Positions 1 through 12,312 are shown, counted from the stretch's first letter. The stretch: DNA of 64,000 bases from Branchiostoma floridae (GCF_000003815.2 NC_049990.1:15965548-16029547); one strand, 5' to 3'. The notes: a model not told the origin generated them from the sequence alone. A program made the numbers and translations.

Positions 1-265
1 GTGGTTAGAAAGAGGGTTTCCGAATAACACTTTAGAAGGAAAACATAATACTTCAGCATATATCTCAGCAAAACAGACCTGTTATGTTTAGGTTGGCTGT
101 TGGTGGTTAGAAAGAGGGTTTCCGAATAACACTTTAGAAGGAAAACATAATACTTCAGCATATATCTCAGCAAAACAGACCTGTTATGTTTAGGTTGACT
201 GTTTGTGGTTAGAAAGGTGGTCTTCCAACAACTTACAAGAAGGAAAACATGATAGTAGAACAGCA
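1..265. repeat. Tandem repeat, 102-bp unit
   Basis: Two nearly identical 102-bp copies (1-102 and 103-204) are followed by a diverged partial third copy from 205. Each unit starts GTGGTTAGAAAG. The array begins at the window edge, so more copies may lie upstream. It is intronic to, or upstream of, the visible YAP exons. Confidence 0.9.
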
Positions 266-302
266 CAAATTTGCTAGAAGAGAGAAAGTACACAACAGAG
301 CC

Positions 303-700
303 TCTTAGGCCTAGGAAAAAAATGTTGTGTTTCCTGTTTCAGTCCTGAAAAAATTAGGGTCGGTAGGTAGGGATTATCTTTTTTTTTTCTTTTTTTTTTT
401 AGGCTAGCCAAAATTCTAGTGATACATATTTACAATACAGTTGAACAATGTAAACTGAAATGCATGATTACACTTGTCTTTCAATGTCAAACTTTAATTT
501 TGTGCATGATAGATACATTTATCCTTCATTAGATGGGACAAGCAGTGTTTTACTTCAATAGGAAGCAGGCTAAATAAAAATTCTGACTGGAAGCTATGTG
601 ACTCCACTGCCCACCCCAAAAAAAAGTCTAGGGTCGGCAGGTTTTTTTAGGGTAGGTAGGGAAACAGGAAACACAACATTTTTTTTCCTAGGCCTTAGTA
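303..700. mobile_element. Fold-back/MITE-like element with about 33-bp inverted ends
   Basis: The arm at 307-339 (AGGCCTAGG, an A-run, then TGTTGTGTTTCCTGTTT) is repeated inverted at 662-695. Just inside both arms is a related GGGTCGG(T/C)AGG motif followed by GTAGG. No coding capacity is seen; short open frames across it are by-products of the repeat. Target-site duplication is not clear. Confidence 0.7.
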
Positions 701-3040
701 TTTGTGATGGACAAATCCTCTGTCGACAATGTAGTGAGAAACATTCAATGTTCTTAACCCTCAAACCACCGTACTTTTTTTGTACAAGGTTCATAAACTT
801 GCAAATTTTGCATTTCTGCCATGGTTTCAAATGTGAACTTGAAGAATCAAAGACTGCAAACGCCTCCTTTACCATTCTACCAGCAAACTTAAATCAGTTT
901 ACAGTACAGTATGGGGATGACCAGGTATATTGTGTTGTTGCCTGTTTCGTGTAGTACTACTAGTACATGTGTGCAGTAAGTCCCGCATGGTGTTAGGTTT
1001 ACTCTTGGTCTGAGCACTTATACAGTATGCAAAGTACACAAGTCATTCAGACATCTATCAAAAAGGCCTGAACCAAAACTTAGAGAATACTTGAGTTCAC
1101 TACGTTTACTAGTGAATGACTCTTGGCAATGTGTATTTATACCATCCAGGCCTTAGAGGTTATATTTTGTGTTTTATGGCAGTGAAACTGTTTTCAAATG
1201 GTTGTTCTGTGAACCCAAGGCCCCCCTCCCCCTTTAGTATGTTCAGGTGCAGCCTGTTGTGTTTCAGCCCCTGTCTGGAAGGTCTGTTGTTGAGCGCCGC
1301 CCCTGGTTACTGTTTAGAAAAATGTAAACTGTCAGAAGAGGTCATTGTCAAGTGTAGTGCGTACACACACCAGACATACGGACACAACGGTCTCAGACTT
1401 TCCGCTATAGCAGTTAGAGCAATGGTTTGTTTATTGCAAGGATAGGTAGGTTTTCGTAGCAAACGAACACTTGTAAAAGTACCATAAAGGTACCTTTAAC
1501 AACACTGGTACAGTGGATAGAAACTGTGATGGTACTGATTAATAATGTGATATAATACTAACCTAAAATCTCCTTCCTTACACCTACTGTATATGAACAC
1601 AAGATGCAAATTTTCAGTACCATGACAGCACAAAAATATTTGTTCCTTAATTTGTAAAGAGCAGTTGGAGATACATTTGCGAAATCCTTAGGAAAACCTA
1701 AGGACTAAAGCCAAAGTTGCATGGTGAGTCAGTATTTAAACAGTATTCAAACAGTAGCAAAACAGTTAAAAATTTGTAGTTACAACCTTCAGTACAAAAA
1801 CACTTGTTTCTTGATCTTGTAAAGAGCATTCAGAGAGACATTTGCGAAGCTCCTTACGAAAGAAAACTGATTTATGTACGAAGGACAAAAGCCAAGATGG
1901 CCTGACGAGCCAATCAGAGTTAACCTTGAGAATCCTCCCCCTCTGTACACGGGACATCCAAGGTCATGTGAACTCCCCGCGGTGAGTGCTTCCAGCGGCC
2001 CGGGTGAGAGCGGGTCACCGGTTTGTTTGCGCCGGCTTGGCGGGAGACACCAGAAGGTGGCGTTGCATGCTGGTAGAGTCAACAGTGGCCCGTAGGAGGG
2101 GTGCGCAGAGCGGACAATACTCCACTTGTGACGGGGAGGGCAGGGCAGATTAACAAAGGCACTGGAGAGGCTGAATAAATTTCAAGCCTGCCTACACAGC
2201 ACAATACCCATTATAGTGTCTCTGACTAAGGGGATAGGGAAGACTTCAGCAGAGCAGAAAACCATAGACTATTTACACACACTCTGTGTATGTGTGCTTT
2301 ACCGGCTTGCCTAAGAAAAGTACCCCATGCTCTTTCTAAAGGCTTTTAAGAAAGGCATAAGAGAAGTAGGAAGTTTACTGGAGACAAAAACAAACACACT
2401 GTTGTCTGAGAAATGATGCCTTATTATCTGGTTGCTGGCCCTCTGCTAGGATATGTAAATGAAGTGACATGACCTTGCTTCTAGTTGACCTTTGTCCTGG
2501 TCTAGACTCACCTGGTACAAACTACTACTGGTTATACTGTGGTTAACCCTTTTCTTACCAAGTCCTGTTAAAATGTGAAGTTTACGATGCTTATGTGAGC
2601 CTACAGCTGGGAAATGGTTAATCTGCTGATAGAATTGCACCTATAGTATGTGTGCCTTTGATATTGACATAATATGCTCATATATGTTTGTAATTTGAAA
2701 CTTGCCCCAAATCATAACTATGATACGACACTTCTAAATTTATTGTTGAAATTCCTCGGCAATGTTCACATGCTAAAATCTTTGAAAATTCGAAGTATCA
2801 AAGGCATGTCCACATGATAGTAAAAGATACATGTGGACATTGGCACATGTATGAAAATTGCGGTAGTTTACACAAGAAGTTAAAGATATAAAATCCTTGC
2901 CACATGTTTTGGTGCATAGCACTACAGTAGGGGGATAGTACAATTATAGTAGACTACCAATTTCTCTTTCTTGCAAGGGCTATGATAAATGCTAAGCAGA
3001 TACAGCAAACCTTTATGTACCATTTTTAAAGTTGTTGGTA
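700..3040. other. Non-coding intronic or upstream sequence
   Basis: I see no exon here with a supported splice pair, and no WW or TEAD-binding motif of YAP. A GC-rich patch near 1960-2100 has no convincing open frame. Confidence 0.5.
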
Positions 3041-3130
3041 TGACCTTGTCGGGATTCGAGCCCGAAACCTCACAAACACTGTAACCATTGAATATACAAT
3101 GTAGCTGATTTTCGGGTTATGTTGAACCAG
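3040..3130 (-). repeat. tRNA-derived (SINE-like) fragment
   Basis: On the minus strand, GGGCTCGAATCCCG matches a T-arm/box B, and GGTTACAGTG lies upstream of it. The body does not fold as a complete tRNA, so I read it as a SINE relic or tRNA pseudogene. Confidence 0.4.
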
Positions 3131-3219
3131 TGTACAAAATACTTTTCTGAGCTGGGTTGCAAAGCGTGCAACCTGGGGCAAAAACTAGGTTGCACAACTG
3201 AATTTCAGGTTGCACAATT

Positions 3220-4280
3220 CACTAATTTCTGAAAAGGTACAATACACAATCTTTTACTATCATCAAAAATACAATAAGGAAAATGTTAAAATAGTTATTA
3301 ATAACACACCAATTAATCAAGTTACGCACACGTGTTTCTTAGGTGTCACCATTGATGACAAACTTACCTGGAAAAAACATATTGACCTTATTTGCAAAAA
3401 AATCTATAAAAACATAGGTATTGTCAGAAAAATCGCAATGCTACTATCTTCTAAAACATATATGATATTATACTATAGTTTACTATATCCCTATCTTGCA
3501 TATTGTAACATTGTATGGGCGAGTACGTACTCCACATCACTTAAACCTCTACTTCTTCTGCAGAAACGCTTCGTCCGAATAGTCTCAAATGTGTCGTATA
3601 CATTCCCTTCTGCATCTTTGTTTCGTAATTTAAAAGTATTAACTATATATGATATAAACAAACTGCAAAGTTGCCTTTTTGTTCACAAAACAATTAATAG
3701 TTCTTCTATACCTAAGCAATTCCAGAACCTTTTCCATCACAATTCAGACCACCATCATTACAATACTAGACAGTCTAACCATTTAAAACAGATACAAGTA
3801 AAAACACAACAAAGAAAGTTTTCCATGTTCTTCAAGTGTCCGCAAATCTGGAATAGTTTAAATGAAACCTTACATCATTGTCATTCACAACCCATCTTCA
3901 AAAACCTGTTGAAAAAGTCATTATTAGATAATCAAACATTTAATTAATCTCACATTCATTGTCAGTTGTTACATTTCTTTCAATGTTATATTCTTATTAC
4001 ATCATTTCATTCATTTCGCCGTTATGATATTGCATAAGTTATCAATTATTGAACTATTATGATTTATTTCCATTTTGTTAATTGATATAATTCTTTTGGT
4101 TACATTATTGTCTAATGTTTAATTTTACACGTCTATTCAATCTTGTTACTTTGGAGGAAGACTTTGTACAAGCCACGAGGCTTTTTTCTTCCCCCCTGCA
4201 CGTACTTTCTTCCTTTAACTTGTTTTATGTTAACTTTTTAAAGATTGTGCAAAATAAATAAAGTCAAAGTCAAAGTCAAA
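3220..4280 (+). mobile_element. 5'-truncated LINE (3' end of reverse-transcriptase ORF)
   Basis: An open frame of about 240 codons ends at 3947 and matches the end of a LINE ORF2. It has FLGVTIDDKLTWKKHI (RT thumb region), then YPYLAYCNIVWAS, then a typical C-terminal tail with IWNSL. There is no palm/YADD region, so the element is 5' truncated as is usual for LINEs. A non-coding 3' tail ends with a microsatellite of AAAGTC units at about 4255-4280, typical of CR1/Jockey-like elements that end in short tandem repeats. It sits in an intron of the YAP gene. Confidence 0.85.
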
Positions 4281-4505
4281 TCATGTTACTTATAAGCATG
4301 TTTGTTTCAAACTAAAAATCAAGTAAATTGACAACAAAATGGAGTTCTGAGGCTCAAAATCTAAGTTGTACCCTGTGCAACCTGACTTTAGCAGTAAGTT
4401 GCACCAAGCAAAAAGTGGTTGCAGTGTGCAAGTGTTCAAGTGGGTATTTTGCACGCTGTGAACATAAATGAGTTCCGTAGAGTGACCTCTCTTGTTTTCC
4501 CCTAG

Positions 4506-4647
4506 GAGATGGCTTTACGTGCAGGGCAGATGCCAGAGGAACAGATGAACGTAGCGGGGATGCCGCCCGCGTCGCAGGCCGCCGTGTCGTCCGCCTCGCA
4601 AAACCCCACCCAGACCACGTCAGAGATGCAGGCAGTCACCACAACAG
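4506..4647 (+). CDS. YAP1: YAP1/Yorkie homologue, internal exon (third from last)
   Basis: This exon lies between a polypyrimidine tract with TAG acceptor (4503-4505) and a GT donor at 4648. It encodes EMALRAGQMPEEQMNVAG followed by a Ser/Thr/Gln-rich stretch ending AVTTT. The start corresponds to the ELALRSQLP position of vertebrate YAP, at the beginning of the transactivation domain. It ends with one base of a split Gly codon (phase 1), which matches the next exon. YAP is the transcriptional co-activator that Hippo kinases (LATS) inhibit and that binds TEAD factors in the nucleus. The N-terminal TEAD-binding and WW exons are not in the window. Confidence 0.85.
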
Positions 4648-4845
4648 GTGTGTGGAGCTTTTGTTTCCTGTGATGGCAATTTGTGTGAATTTTGATTGTT
4701 AGCTTTGTGCAATGTGTTCGTAGTAAAATTTAGTTTCCAGGTTGTTTTATCATACCTCCCAGTTCAGTTCTGTTGGCCCTGATCAACTGCAGGGAATACC
4801 AAAAATCACTACGCCATGCATTGTTTTCTTTTTCGTTATAAAAAA

Positions 4846-4865
4846 TACACACACACACACACACA
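4846..4865. repeat. (CA)n microsatellite
   Basis: About ten CA dinucleotides in the YAP intron. Confidence 0.9.
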
Positions 4866-5179
4866 GTGCATTGTAACTTTCAGAAATTGTTTTGGTTCTA
4901 AAGTCAACAGCTTTTGCTTCTGCAGACTTATTGCACCAGCAATTTTTACTTCCTTCCATTCTAAACTACAAAGAAACCAGAAACTTCACCATTGACCTGA
5001 AATATTTCTTACAACTTGATCACAAACTGAGAGCTTTTTTTAGACGCTGAAATCTATGTTGATACAGGCTGTCTTATATCCTTTTTATGCAGTTGGTTTT
5101 GTCAGTGTGCTCAAACTTCTAGCACATCACAATCATACAGCCAGTCATGCAACAACTATTGACGAATGTGGCTGTAGGG

Positions 5180-5518
5180 CAGGGCTCTAGCCAGCTCGAT
5201 TTTTTTTCCCTCAGCCAATTCCCCTCGTCGCGAAAACACTATTCCAGGAGTTAGAGAGACTGAACTGAGACCTTGGAAAACGGGTTTTAAGGAGATTATC
5301 GTATGCGAAAGGGCAACGACACACATTTTCAACAATCATAACAATAGCAAAACAAACAGTGTGTGCCTTTTACGTCTCCAAGCTGCCTGTAGATTCCACC
5401 AAGTAGCTTTTATCAGATTTTTGTCCGTCAAGGTTGACAGATTGGCTTTAAAATTTTTCCGTCAAACGCAGCAAATTTCCGTCAATTGACGGAAAAACGG
5501 ACGCTGGCTAGAGCCCTG
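5180..5518. mobile_element. hAT-type MITE with 8-bp target duplication
   Basis: The 339-bp element begins CAGGGCTCTAGCCAGC and ends with the inverse, GCTGGCTAGAGCCCTG. Both sides carry the direct repeat CTGTAGGG (5172-5179 and 5519-5526). An 8-bp target duplication with CAGGG termini is diagnostic of hAT transposons. No transposase is encoded, so it is non-autonomous. The near-perfect ends and intact duplication suggest a recent insertion. It lies 50 bp upstream of a YAP exon. Confidence 0.92.
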
Positions 5519-5530
5519 CTGTAGGGTTAG

Positions 5531-5740
<210 letters not shown>

Positions 5741-5789
5741 TAAGAATTAATAATAATCTTTATTGCATGTGCATGAATGTAGCATGCAT

Positions 5790-5890
5790 GGTCCATTGGT
5801 TAGTGGCCCTAGCGCCTCTGTATCAAGGAGGCGCAAGTTCATATTCAGGCTGTGTCGCTCACCCTAGATAAATGTGATCGGAAAGGCTCA
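5790..5890 (+). repeat. tRNA-derived SINE fragment
   Basis: TGGTTAGTGGCCC resembles a box A, and GCAAGTTCATATTC about 40 bases later resembles a degenerate box B. The arrangement is tRNA-like but too degenerate to be a functional tRNA. Confidence 0.5.
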
Positions 5891-5946
5891 CAGTGCTTAG
5901 GACAGTATGTAAATCGTTGGACCACTGCACATTGCTGTTGTGTAAG

Positions 5947-6547
5947 AGATGGACGTAATATACCGTATTACTATATATTGGACAAAGTCATAGAAGATGG
6001 ACCAAATGTACTGTATTACTTTATATTGTAGCTAGCTGTTGAGAAGAACATGGATACGATCAGCTGTTACTTCTTTCTATCGTAGCTAGGCCGTAAAAGG
6101 TAGACCTAATCATGTACAGTAGAAGCCAGTTAATTGCACAACGGATTATTGCACACTTCTGTTAATTGCATGGGATCCCCTAATCCCAGACTGGTCGGTC
6201 CAGCTGGATAACTTCACTTTGTTGCACCATTCGGAAAATTGCACGAAATAAATTGGCAAATGGGGTGTGCAATTAAACCGGCTTCTACTGTTCTGTGTTT
6301 CTTGATATTGTAGCTGTATTGTAGAAGACAGATCTAATGTACTGTATTACTTTCTATCGTAGCTAGGTTTTAAAAGCTAGACTGGGTACTGTGTTTCTTG
6401 AAATCGTAGCTGTAGTGTAGAAGAAAGATCTAATGTATTGTATACCATAGCTAGGTTGTAAAAGATAGACCTAATGTACTGTGTCTCTTGATACAGTAGC
6501 CATTGTGTAGAAACAGATCTAATGTACTGTATTACCTTATATCACAG
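5947..6547 (+). repeat. Degenerate minisatellite running into a YAP splice acceptor
   Basis: Diverged units of roughly 45-100 bp share the core CTAATGTACTGTATTAC, a T-rich stretch and a terminal TAG. TAG-ending units finish near 6031, 6085, 6313, 6362, 6409 and 6499. The real acceptor of the last YAP exon (TATATCACAG, ending 6547) is the final unit. The array is interrupted by the MITE at 6117-6290. Confidence 0.7.
6117..6290. mobile_element. Short MITE with CAGTAGAAGCC ends
   Basis: Terminal inverted repeats of about 24 bp start CAGTAGAAGCC(A/G)GTT and continue AATTGCAC. The left side is preceded by TA; the right side has TT, so a TA target duplication would need one mutation. Length and termini fit a pogo/Tc1-type non-autonomous element. 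Confidence 0.7.
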
Positions 6548-6798
6548 CTGGTGCAGAAAAGATGCAGACGAGTCGCCCCAACTCGACCCAGCCTCAGCCC
6601 GGGCGCGGCATGCCTGACATCCTGGACACCATGCAGGGCACCAACGTGGACCTGGGCTTCCCGGAGACGGAGAGTTCCAACGTAGACAGCGAGGAACTGG
6701 TGCCCAGTCTACAGGAAGCGCTGAGCTCAGACATACTCAACGATGTTGAGAACATGTTGTCACCATCCAAGATCGACAACTTCCTCACCTGGTTGTAG
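6548..6798 (+). CDS. YAP1: YAP1/Yorkie homologue, last coding exon
   Basis: The acceptor CACAG ends at 6547 and the phase fits the preceding exon (A|CT, Thr). The exon encodes GAEKMQTSRPNSTQ, then IPGTNVDLG-like MQGTNVDLGF, then ELVPSLQEALSSDILNDVEN, and stops after KIDNFLTWL. The SLQEALSSDILND block and the terminal FLTWL are hallmarks of YAP; FLTWL is the class of PDZ ligand that binds ZO-2/NHERF-type PDZ proteins and affects nuclear entry. Vertebrate YAP has KLDKESFLTWL, so three residues are missing before the motif here. TAZ also ends in LTWL, but YAP is favoured by the longer transactivation domain. In an invertebrate chordate this would be the single YAP/TAZ ancestor. Confidence 0.96.
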
Positions 6799-9230
6799 TG
6801 CAGCCAAGGCAACAACAGTATTAACCAGCCTTGGACGAAGGCCCAGAAGGACAACTTAAGTCGCAAACGATTTGTTGCCTACACAAACCATTTTTCCTAT
6901 GCCGCGTTCAGGTCACAAAATTTTCCTGCACGAAGCTCGCAAGATTTTTTCATAGAGCTTTACGTACTTCGAACCGACAAAATGTTAGACGTAGCCAGAA
7001 AAATGGTTTTGGCAGTTGACGAAAGTTGTACTTGTGGGCCTTCGTAGCCTTGAAAGGTAGCCATAGGCTGATATGGGTTCATGTGTATAAGCAGTCATGT
7101 CGAATAAGAATAGTCTGTTGGGAAATAGACAGAAGGAAGAGACGAAGACTGCCGCAGCAAAATAACCTTTTAAAGATATCGAGCAATATCACGAAGAGGC
7201 CACTTACAAAATATCTGGCACGGTCATATCAAAGTTTACGGTGCCATTTGTACCTACTTAATAGGATGTTCTGTTGGTTTCACCCGGTCTCCAGCCTGCA
7301 TGCCTTATATGGTAACCCACCTCGACCAATCGCACGGCTGCATGAGTGGAATTGACCAATGAGAGGATAATTCCTTCTGACCAATCAGTCTCTTGTTCAT
7401 ACTGACAAGCCAAGTATGGGTTGTATATTTTTATCAAAGATATTATCAAAATTTTAAAAAAATTCAGAAAAAAAAGAAAGAAAATTGGCATATTTTTTTG
7501 CAAAGTTGTGAAAAGAGGCTTTTTATGCTGTCAAACCAACAGAATATCTGAACACTAGTAATTCTATGGCCTGACCACTTTAGGGTTAAGTTTTAAATTA
7601 GTGTTGTAAAGATTTGTTTGATATCTCAATATATAACATTTTTGTCTTCATTTTATAACTAGCTAGTATGAAAAGAAAGTTATTTTCACATCATATCAGG
7701 TGAAGAAATGTAGTACAGTAGTCATATCTTTTAGTCGTTTGCATATCACCCAGAATTAGCGTACTATACGGTGTAGAGAGGACGATCTTTTCATTTTATT
7801 TTGTATATACGTTTGGATGAGATGTTATAATCAGAGTGAGTGAGTGGGAAGATATATTGACTTTAAAGTTTTAGATTTGTTGAATATAGAATGATTTAGC
7901 AAATCAGTTGATCAATGAATTCATCAGCATTGCTGCCAACTTTAACAGATCTTATTTACAGTACCGCGTTGCCAGTACAGCGATTTTTGATCTTGGTTTA
8001 ATGTCTTGCTAAGCGACGAAAGATTTTTGAAATGTGGGATAATTTCAGGTTGCCTTCTAGCAGAAGTCTTCCATAAAAAATTCTAAATTCATTCTTTGCA
8101 AAAGCTTTAACCGAAGTCATTGACGTGCTCTCTGTTTCGCTGCGGTCACTTTCGTTGTAGGTCATCGTATGATTTTGATGTCGAATTTTCAAGCAGCCTA
8201 TGGTGGAAGAGTTTAAGGCAGCTTTTTCAGTACCAGCAAGACAGCAGAATTTGGCAAGTGGCATGTATGCATACCCCAAAAATGCTCTTGGTTTGCTATC
8301 ATACAGCAACAACAGTACGATGTGATCGGGGCCTTTAAGTTAGACGAAAACATACTCTCAGAAAAACGTTTATTGTTCACTGACCATCCAGAACTATTGA
8401 TGGTAATGATTTCATGAAACTTATGATTTTACGATGGCTTCTTTTGCAAGCTTAGTCGTTTCATGCTGACCATCTGAATTATTGATACTTTTGCTTTACG
8501 CTCGCTTTAGTTTTTAATTATGCTGTACATTTCTTTATGCAAGTGTGGCATCGCCGCCTCACCATTTTAGTTGATGAAATTTTTCTTGTTTTTCCAAGTC
8601 CGACTTTTAGTTTTGCATTTCTTTTGAAATAACTAGCTATGGACTTTGAATGGCATTTTGTTTCTGTGCATAAATGATAGTTTGGAATGCCGCTTGTCTC
8701 TTACTGAGACAAAAACTATGGCTCACATCTTGCCACTATGTAACAAGAGCCTGGGAGTTGTTGCACTAGCGTTCCAACAAACACTACTGGCATTACCATA
8801 GCAACAGCACGTTGTCATAACAACTGACAGAATCATTGCTGCATTACTCTTACTTACATCAACGCGTATTTCTGACAAGTTCACTGTCATTCCAGTGACT
8901 AAAGAGATATATTTTCCTGTGTCGTTTTGTATTTCTAACGTCCACCGTGCCTTATACCATAGGTATTTTCTAAGCAATAAGAAATGAGAACTCTATGCTC
9001 ATGTGCTAAACGATATTTCCCTCTATCAAATACAGCAAAGGTATATTTAACTTAAAACCATGAAGTGCCTTACGTAGTATCTCATCTTGGTCCTGTTAGT
9101 TGCATATCACGTATCGCAAATAGTTGTATCACCAAATGACCATATCTTTTCTATAGATGCCAAAGTGAGGAATTATGTTAAGGTGATGGAATCCCTAGTT
9201 ACAAGTGTATTAGCCATTGTCTATATATAC
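6799..9230 (+). other. YAP 3' UTR and downstream non-coding sequence
   Basis: No open frame here looks coding. The first kilobases after the stop are probably 3' UTR, since YAP transcripts have long 3' UTRs in many animals. I cannot place the polyadenylation site with confidence. Confidence 0.4.
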
Positions 9231-9261
9231 GTTTAAAGATTGTTTGTGGACCTTTTTAGAG

Positions 9262-9393
9262 ATCCATTGCATGCTGGGAGATACAGTGCATTATGGGTAG
9301 CAAATTTCGAACTTGGTATACGTGCACAGCGTACATGCGTGCATGATGATTTTGTATGCCGCATGCGCTACCCACAGTGCATTGCATCTCCCA
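9262..9393. repeat. Imperfect palindrome (fold-back repeat)
   Basis: GCATGCTGGGAGATACAGTG at the left is repeated inverted as GCGCTACCCACAGTGCATTG then CATCTCCCA at the right, with about 70 bases between. Small open frames over it on both strands are by-products. It could be a small MITE or a stem-forming regulatory element. Confidence 0.6.
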
Positions 9394-10900
9394 TTGAAAA
9401 CTATATGGTAGCGACAATGTATACACGCTCGTGTATGTATCTCGGGACTCCATTGTCTTTGTGTAGTTGACTCTACTGTAGAATATTTCATATCAAGAAG
9501 TAAATATATTAGACATATCCTGTGTGCCATATCAGTTGCCCGAATGTACGGTGTAGTACACTTATACTGAATGTTTGGGAATAACCCCAACCCTTCCCTT
9601 TATAATTCGATGCAGCCATATAATTCTCACTACTTTCGTCATATCAGATAATGCGAATCTTCAGTAATGCACAAGTTCATGTACTTAGAACCATATCACA
9701 AGAAAATATAAGGATATCAACAGCAATGTTGCAAACCCGAAAGCTAATCGCAAACAAAAGCAAAACAACATGTGTATACTTAAAACAGAGCAGGAAAATT
9801 GAATGTATGAATGAATTAAAGATGAAATGACAACTATTCTAAAATCTATTTACAACAATTCTACAGATATGTTTTTGTAGACTGACGAAAAATCCCACCA
9901 TATTTTTGTGGAGCTGTATTTTTGTCCTTGAACCAAAATTTACCAAATACTGCCACGCATTGTAACCTATAGCTTATGCTAAAGACAAGCTGGTTTCTAT
10001 AGTGACTAGCGAAGAGTTAGAAACACAAGGTGTAAATAGTGCCTTATAGACTTATTCACCACCATATCAGGACACTTTAAGGTAAAGTTTTATACCGCTA
10101 GTATGAATAATGTGAGTTTTAAAAAGAGAGAATGGACTTTGGTTTTTAAGATGTAAATAGAACTTTTGAGAAAAAAAGAGCTTTGGCTTGGTGTTGTTTC
10201 TTGTGTGTTTCTTCTTGAAAGACTGTTAGATCTAGGTGTTAGAACTGATAGTGGTATTAGAGATGCCATAGTATAACATCTTGAATACTTGGAAACTAAA
10301 TTTTTAACAGAAAATTGTTGAAGATTATCTCAGACGATGGCTTATTCAGGTATGTGTATGGGAGAGAAGTCGACTAAAGAATTTACCTAACACGAGTAGC
10401 AATTGTTCATCTTATTCGTTTATTGCAAAAATTGTATGTAAATAGTAAATCGAATGTTGAAAGTGAAACCTAAAAAGCTACTCTCAAAGTAGAGGTTAGA
10501 CTCTGGCTGGTTTTGGACACTTTTTGGCTACTTGGAGAAGCATGAAGAAAAAGTCCACATGGATCTGTAAATGAACAAAATCTTGTTGGGTGATCATCCC
10601 GTATTTCCTCTAGAATGTTGTCTGGTGACGTCAAGAAAAAAAGATTTTAAATAGCATTTCACCTACATGCTGATTACAGACTCCAAATCCCAATCTGTTC
10701 AGGCATTTTAGAGATCCCAATGCTGATGTTGCGCGCACCGGCAGCTTAAAAGCGCCGGCTAGCAGTTCAAAGTATTATTGCAGTACTGTTCTATAAACAT
10801 GAAGAGGTGGGTCACTACAGGTGCAATGCACCGTTTCACATATGTGTAGGTATTATTGAAAAAAATCATGCAAAATCAGTAAAAACTTTGTAACCTTGAC

Positions 10901-10946
10901 ATAATAGCAATTGATCACTGATTATAATAGCAATTGATCACTGATT
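10901..10946. repeat. 23-bp tandem duplication
   Basis: Two exact copies of a 23-bp unit starting ATAATAGCAATTGATCACTG. Confidence 0.95.
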
Positions 10947-11059
10947 CTTAGCAAGGGCTTAATTACCTTTGCCAAGAAGTTTATGTTTTCAGTTGTGCAA
11001 TGGTCCAGTGACCCTGCTCTGAGTGTGTATGTATAACAGGATATTGAGAAGCTGTGTAT

Positions 11060-11350
11060 GGATCTTCATTGTGGTAGATCATTGTTCCATGGCTAGTGCT
11101 CCAATGATCTTACTACTTGTCCCTCCGGTGAGAGCCTTTCAGCCCAACACTAGGTTTTCTTCAAACTCACATCGCTTTACTGTTCAATTGCCGGTTTCCA
11201 AGCCTTCTACAGCAACAGTTTTTCCCCCCGGAAAGCCAAATTATGGAACTCTCTCGACATTAACAGTTTCCCTCCTGTCAGCCTTCAAAACAAATGTCCA
11301 CCGCTATCTCCAGGCACAGCTATTTCCAACTTCTTAGTTCAATCTCGTTA
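11060..11350 (+). mobile_element. LINE ORF2 C-terminal relic
   Basis: The translation has FTVQLPVSKPSTATVF, followed after a one-base shift at a C-run (about 11225-11231) by PRKAKLWNSL. The (R/K)xx(K/R)LWNSLP signature is typical of the LINE ORF2 C-terminus. The frame is broken and not expressed as a host gene. Confidence 0.55.
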
Positions 11351-12260
11351 AAAAACTATAGAAAGGCCGACATTTGTTTAGGAGCAGATACATCATATTT
11401 CAGCCATACCTTTTCCCATGCAACATGTAACTGTCTCAAATAACCCCTGCTCGAAAATGGAACATTTATGGGCAAACCCCTCGCCCCCATTGAAACGTAA
11501 CGTTATAGTTAAGAGACTATTTTCAACGACGCCGTATTTCCAAACAAAATTTCCCCCGGGAACTACACCTATACAGTAACAAGTTATAAAGGAAGTAAAA
11601 ATGTACCATTTGGTCTAACGTATCTGATTTACAAGAAAATTCTAGTACCTAAAATTGTCGTAGATTGGTCGACAAAAACTTACCGAAAACAACATATAGG
11701 GGTCGAATTTTATACTAGCAGCGATTTGTATCCGCTACGCTAATTTTACACTAAGTAACTATTTAACTAAGTAACTAAACGGATGCTAAAATCCCCTTAC
11801 TCCAAACTAATTTGGGACCATCACTGACCCGGTCGCGCAAAAACTGGGGTGTGCACCGTTAACAGTAAGTTCTCACAAAAAATGAACTAATATTGTGAAT
11901 TGATTTCAGGTCAAAATGGAGCTTACCCAACATGCCATGGGCCCATATGGAATAATGTACTATCCACAGGAGCACCTATGCATAACTAATTGCTTTAAAT
12001 TGTAATCGCCAGCTCCTATTTTTTCGAAAGTGAAAGAAATCACCATACCTTCCATTCAGAAACTTTTCATCATGAAATTACATGTAGCCAGTTTCCAGTA
12101 CGATAACTGGGCCTAAGTCCCGTTATAAGCTCATTGTGATGTGGGTACATTTATCATTGCAGTTGGGCATAAGTTTTACTAATTATCAAGCAGGTGGAGA
12201 TACTGTGTAGTAGGAGTCTTTGTTTTCTTCAAGCCAGAACTTAAATCTTCTTCTTGTTTT
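11350..12260. other. Intergenic, nothing recognised
   Basis: No coding frame, clear inverted repeat or RNA gene is evident. Confidence 0.4.
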
Positions 12261-12266
12261 GTATGG

Positions 12267-12312
12267 CTAGACGCAGGTGCAGGTGCCGGCTAGACGCAGG
12301 TGCAGGTGTCGG
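12267..12312. repeat. 23-bp tandem duplication, GC-rich
   Basis: Two copies of CTAGACGCAGGTGCAGGTG followed by (C/T)CGG. A second small tandem repeat of CACATCCCAGTTAAATA units lies at about 12597-12640, and a C-homopolymer run is at about 12506-12520. Confidence 0.85.

Noticed and set aside
1-265. CRISPR-like array
   Set aside because: Units are 102-bp direct tandem copies without spacers, in eukaryotic DNA.
594-954. Overlapping open frames on both strands
   Set aside because: They overlie the inverted-repeat element and show no conserved motif or splice support.
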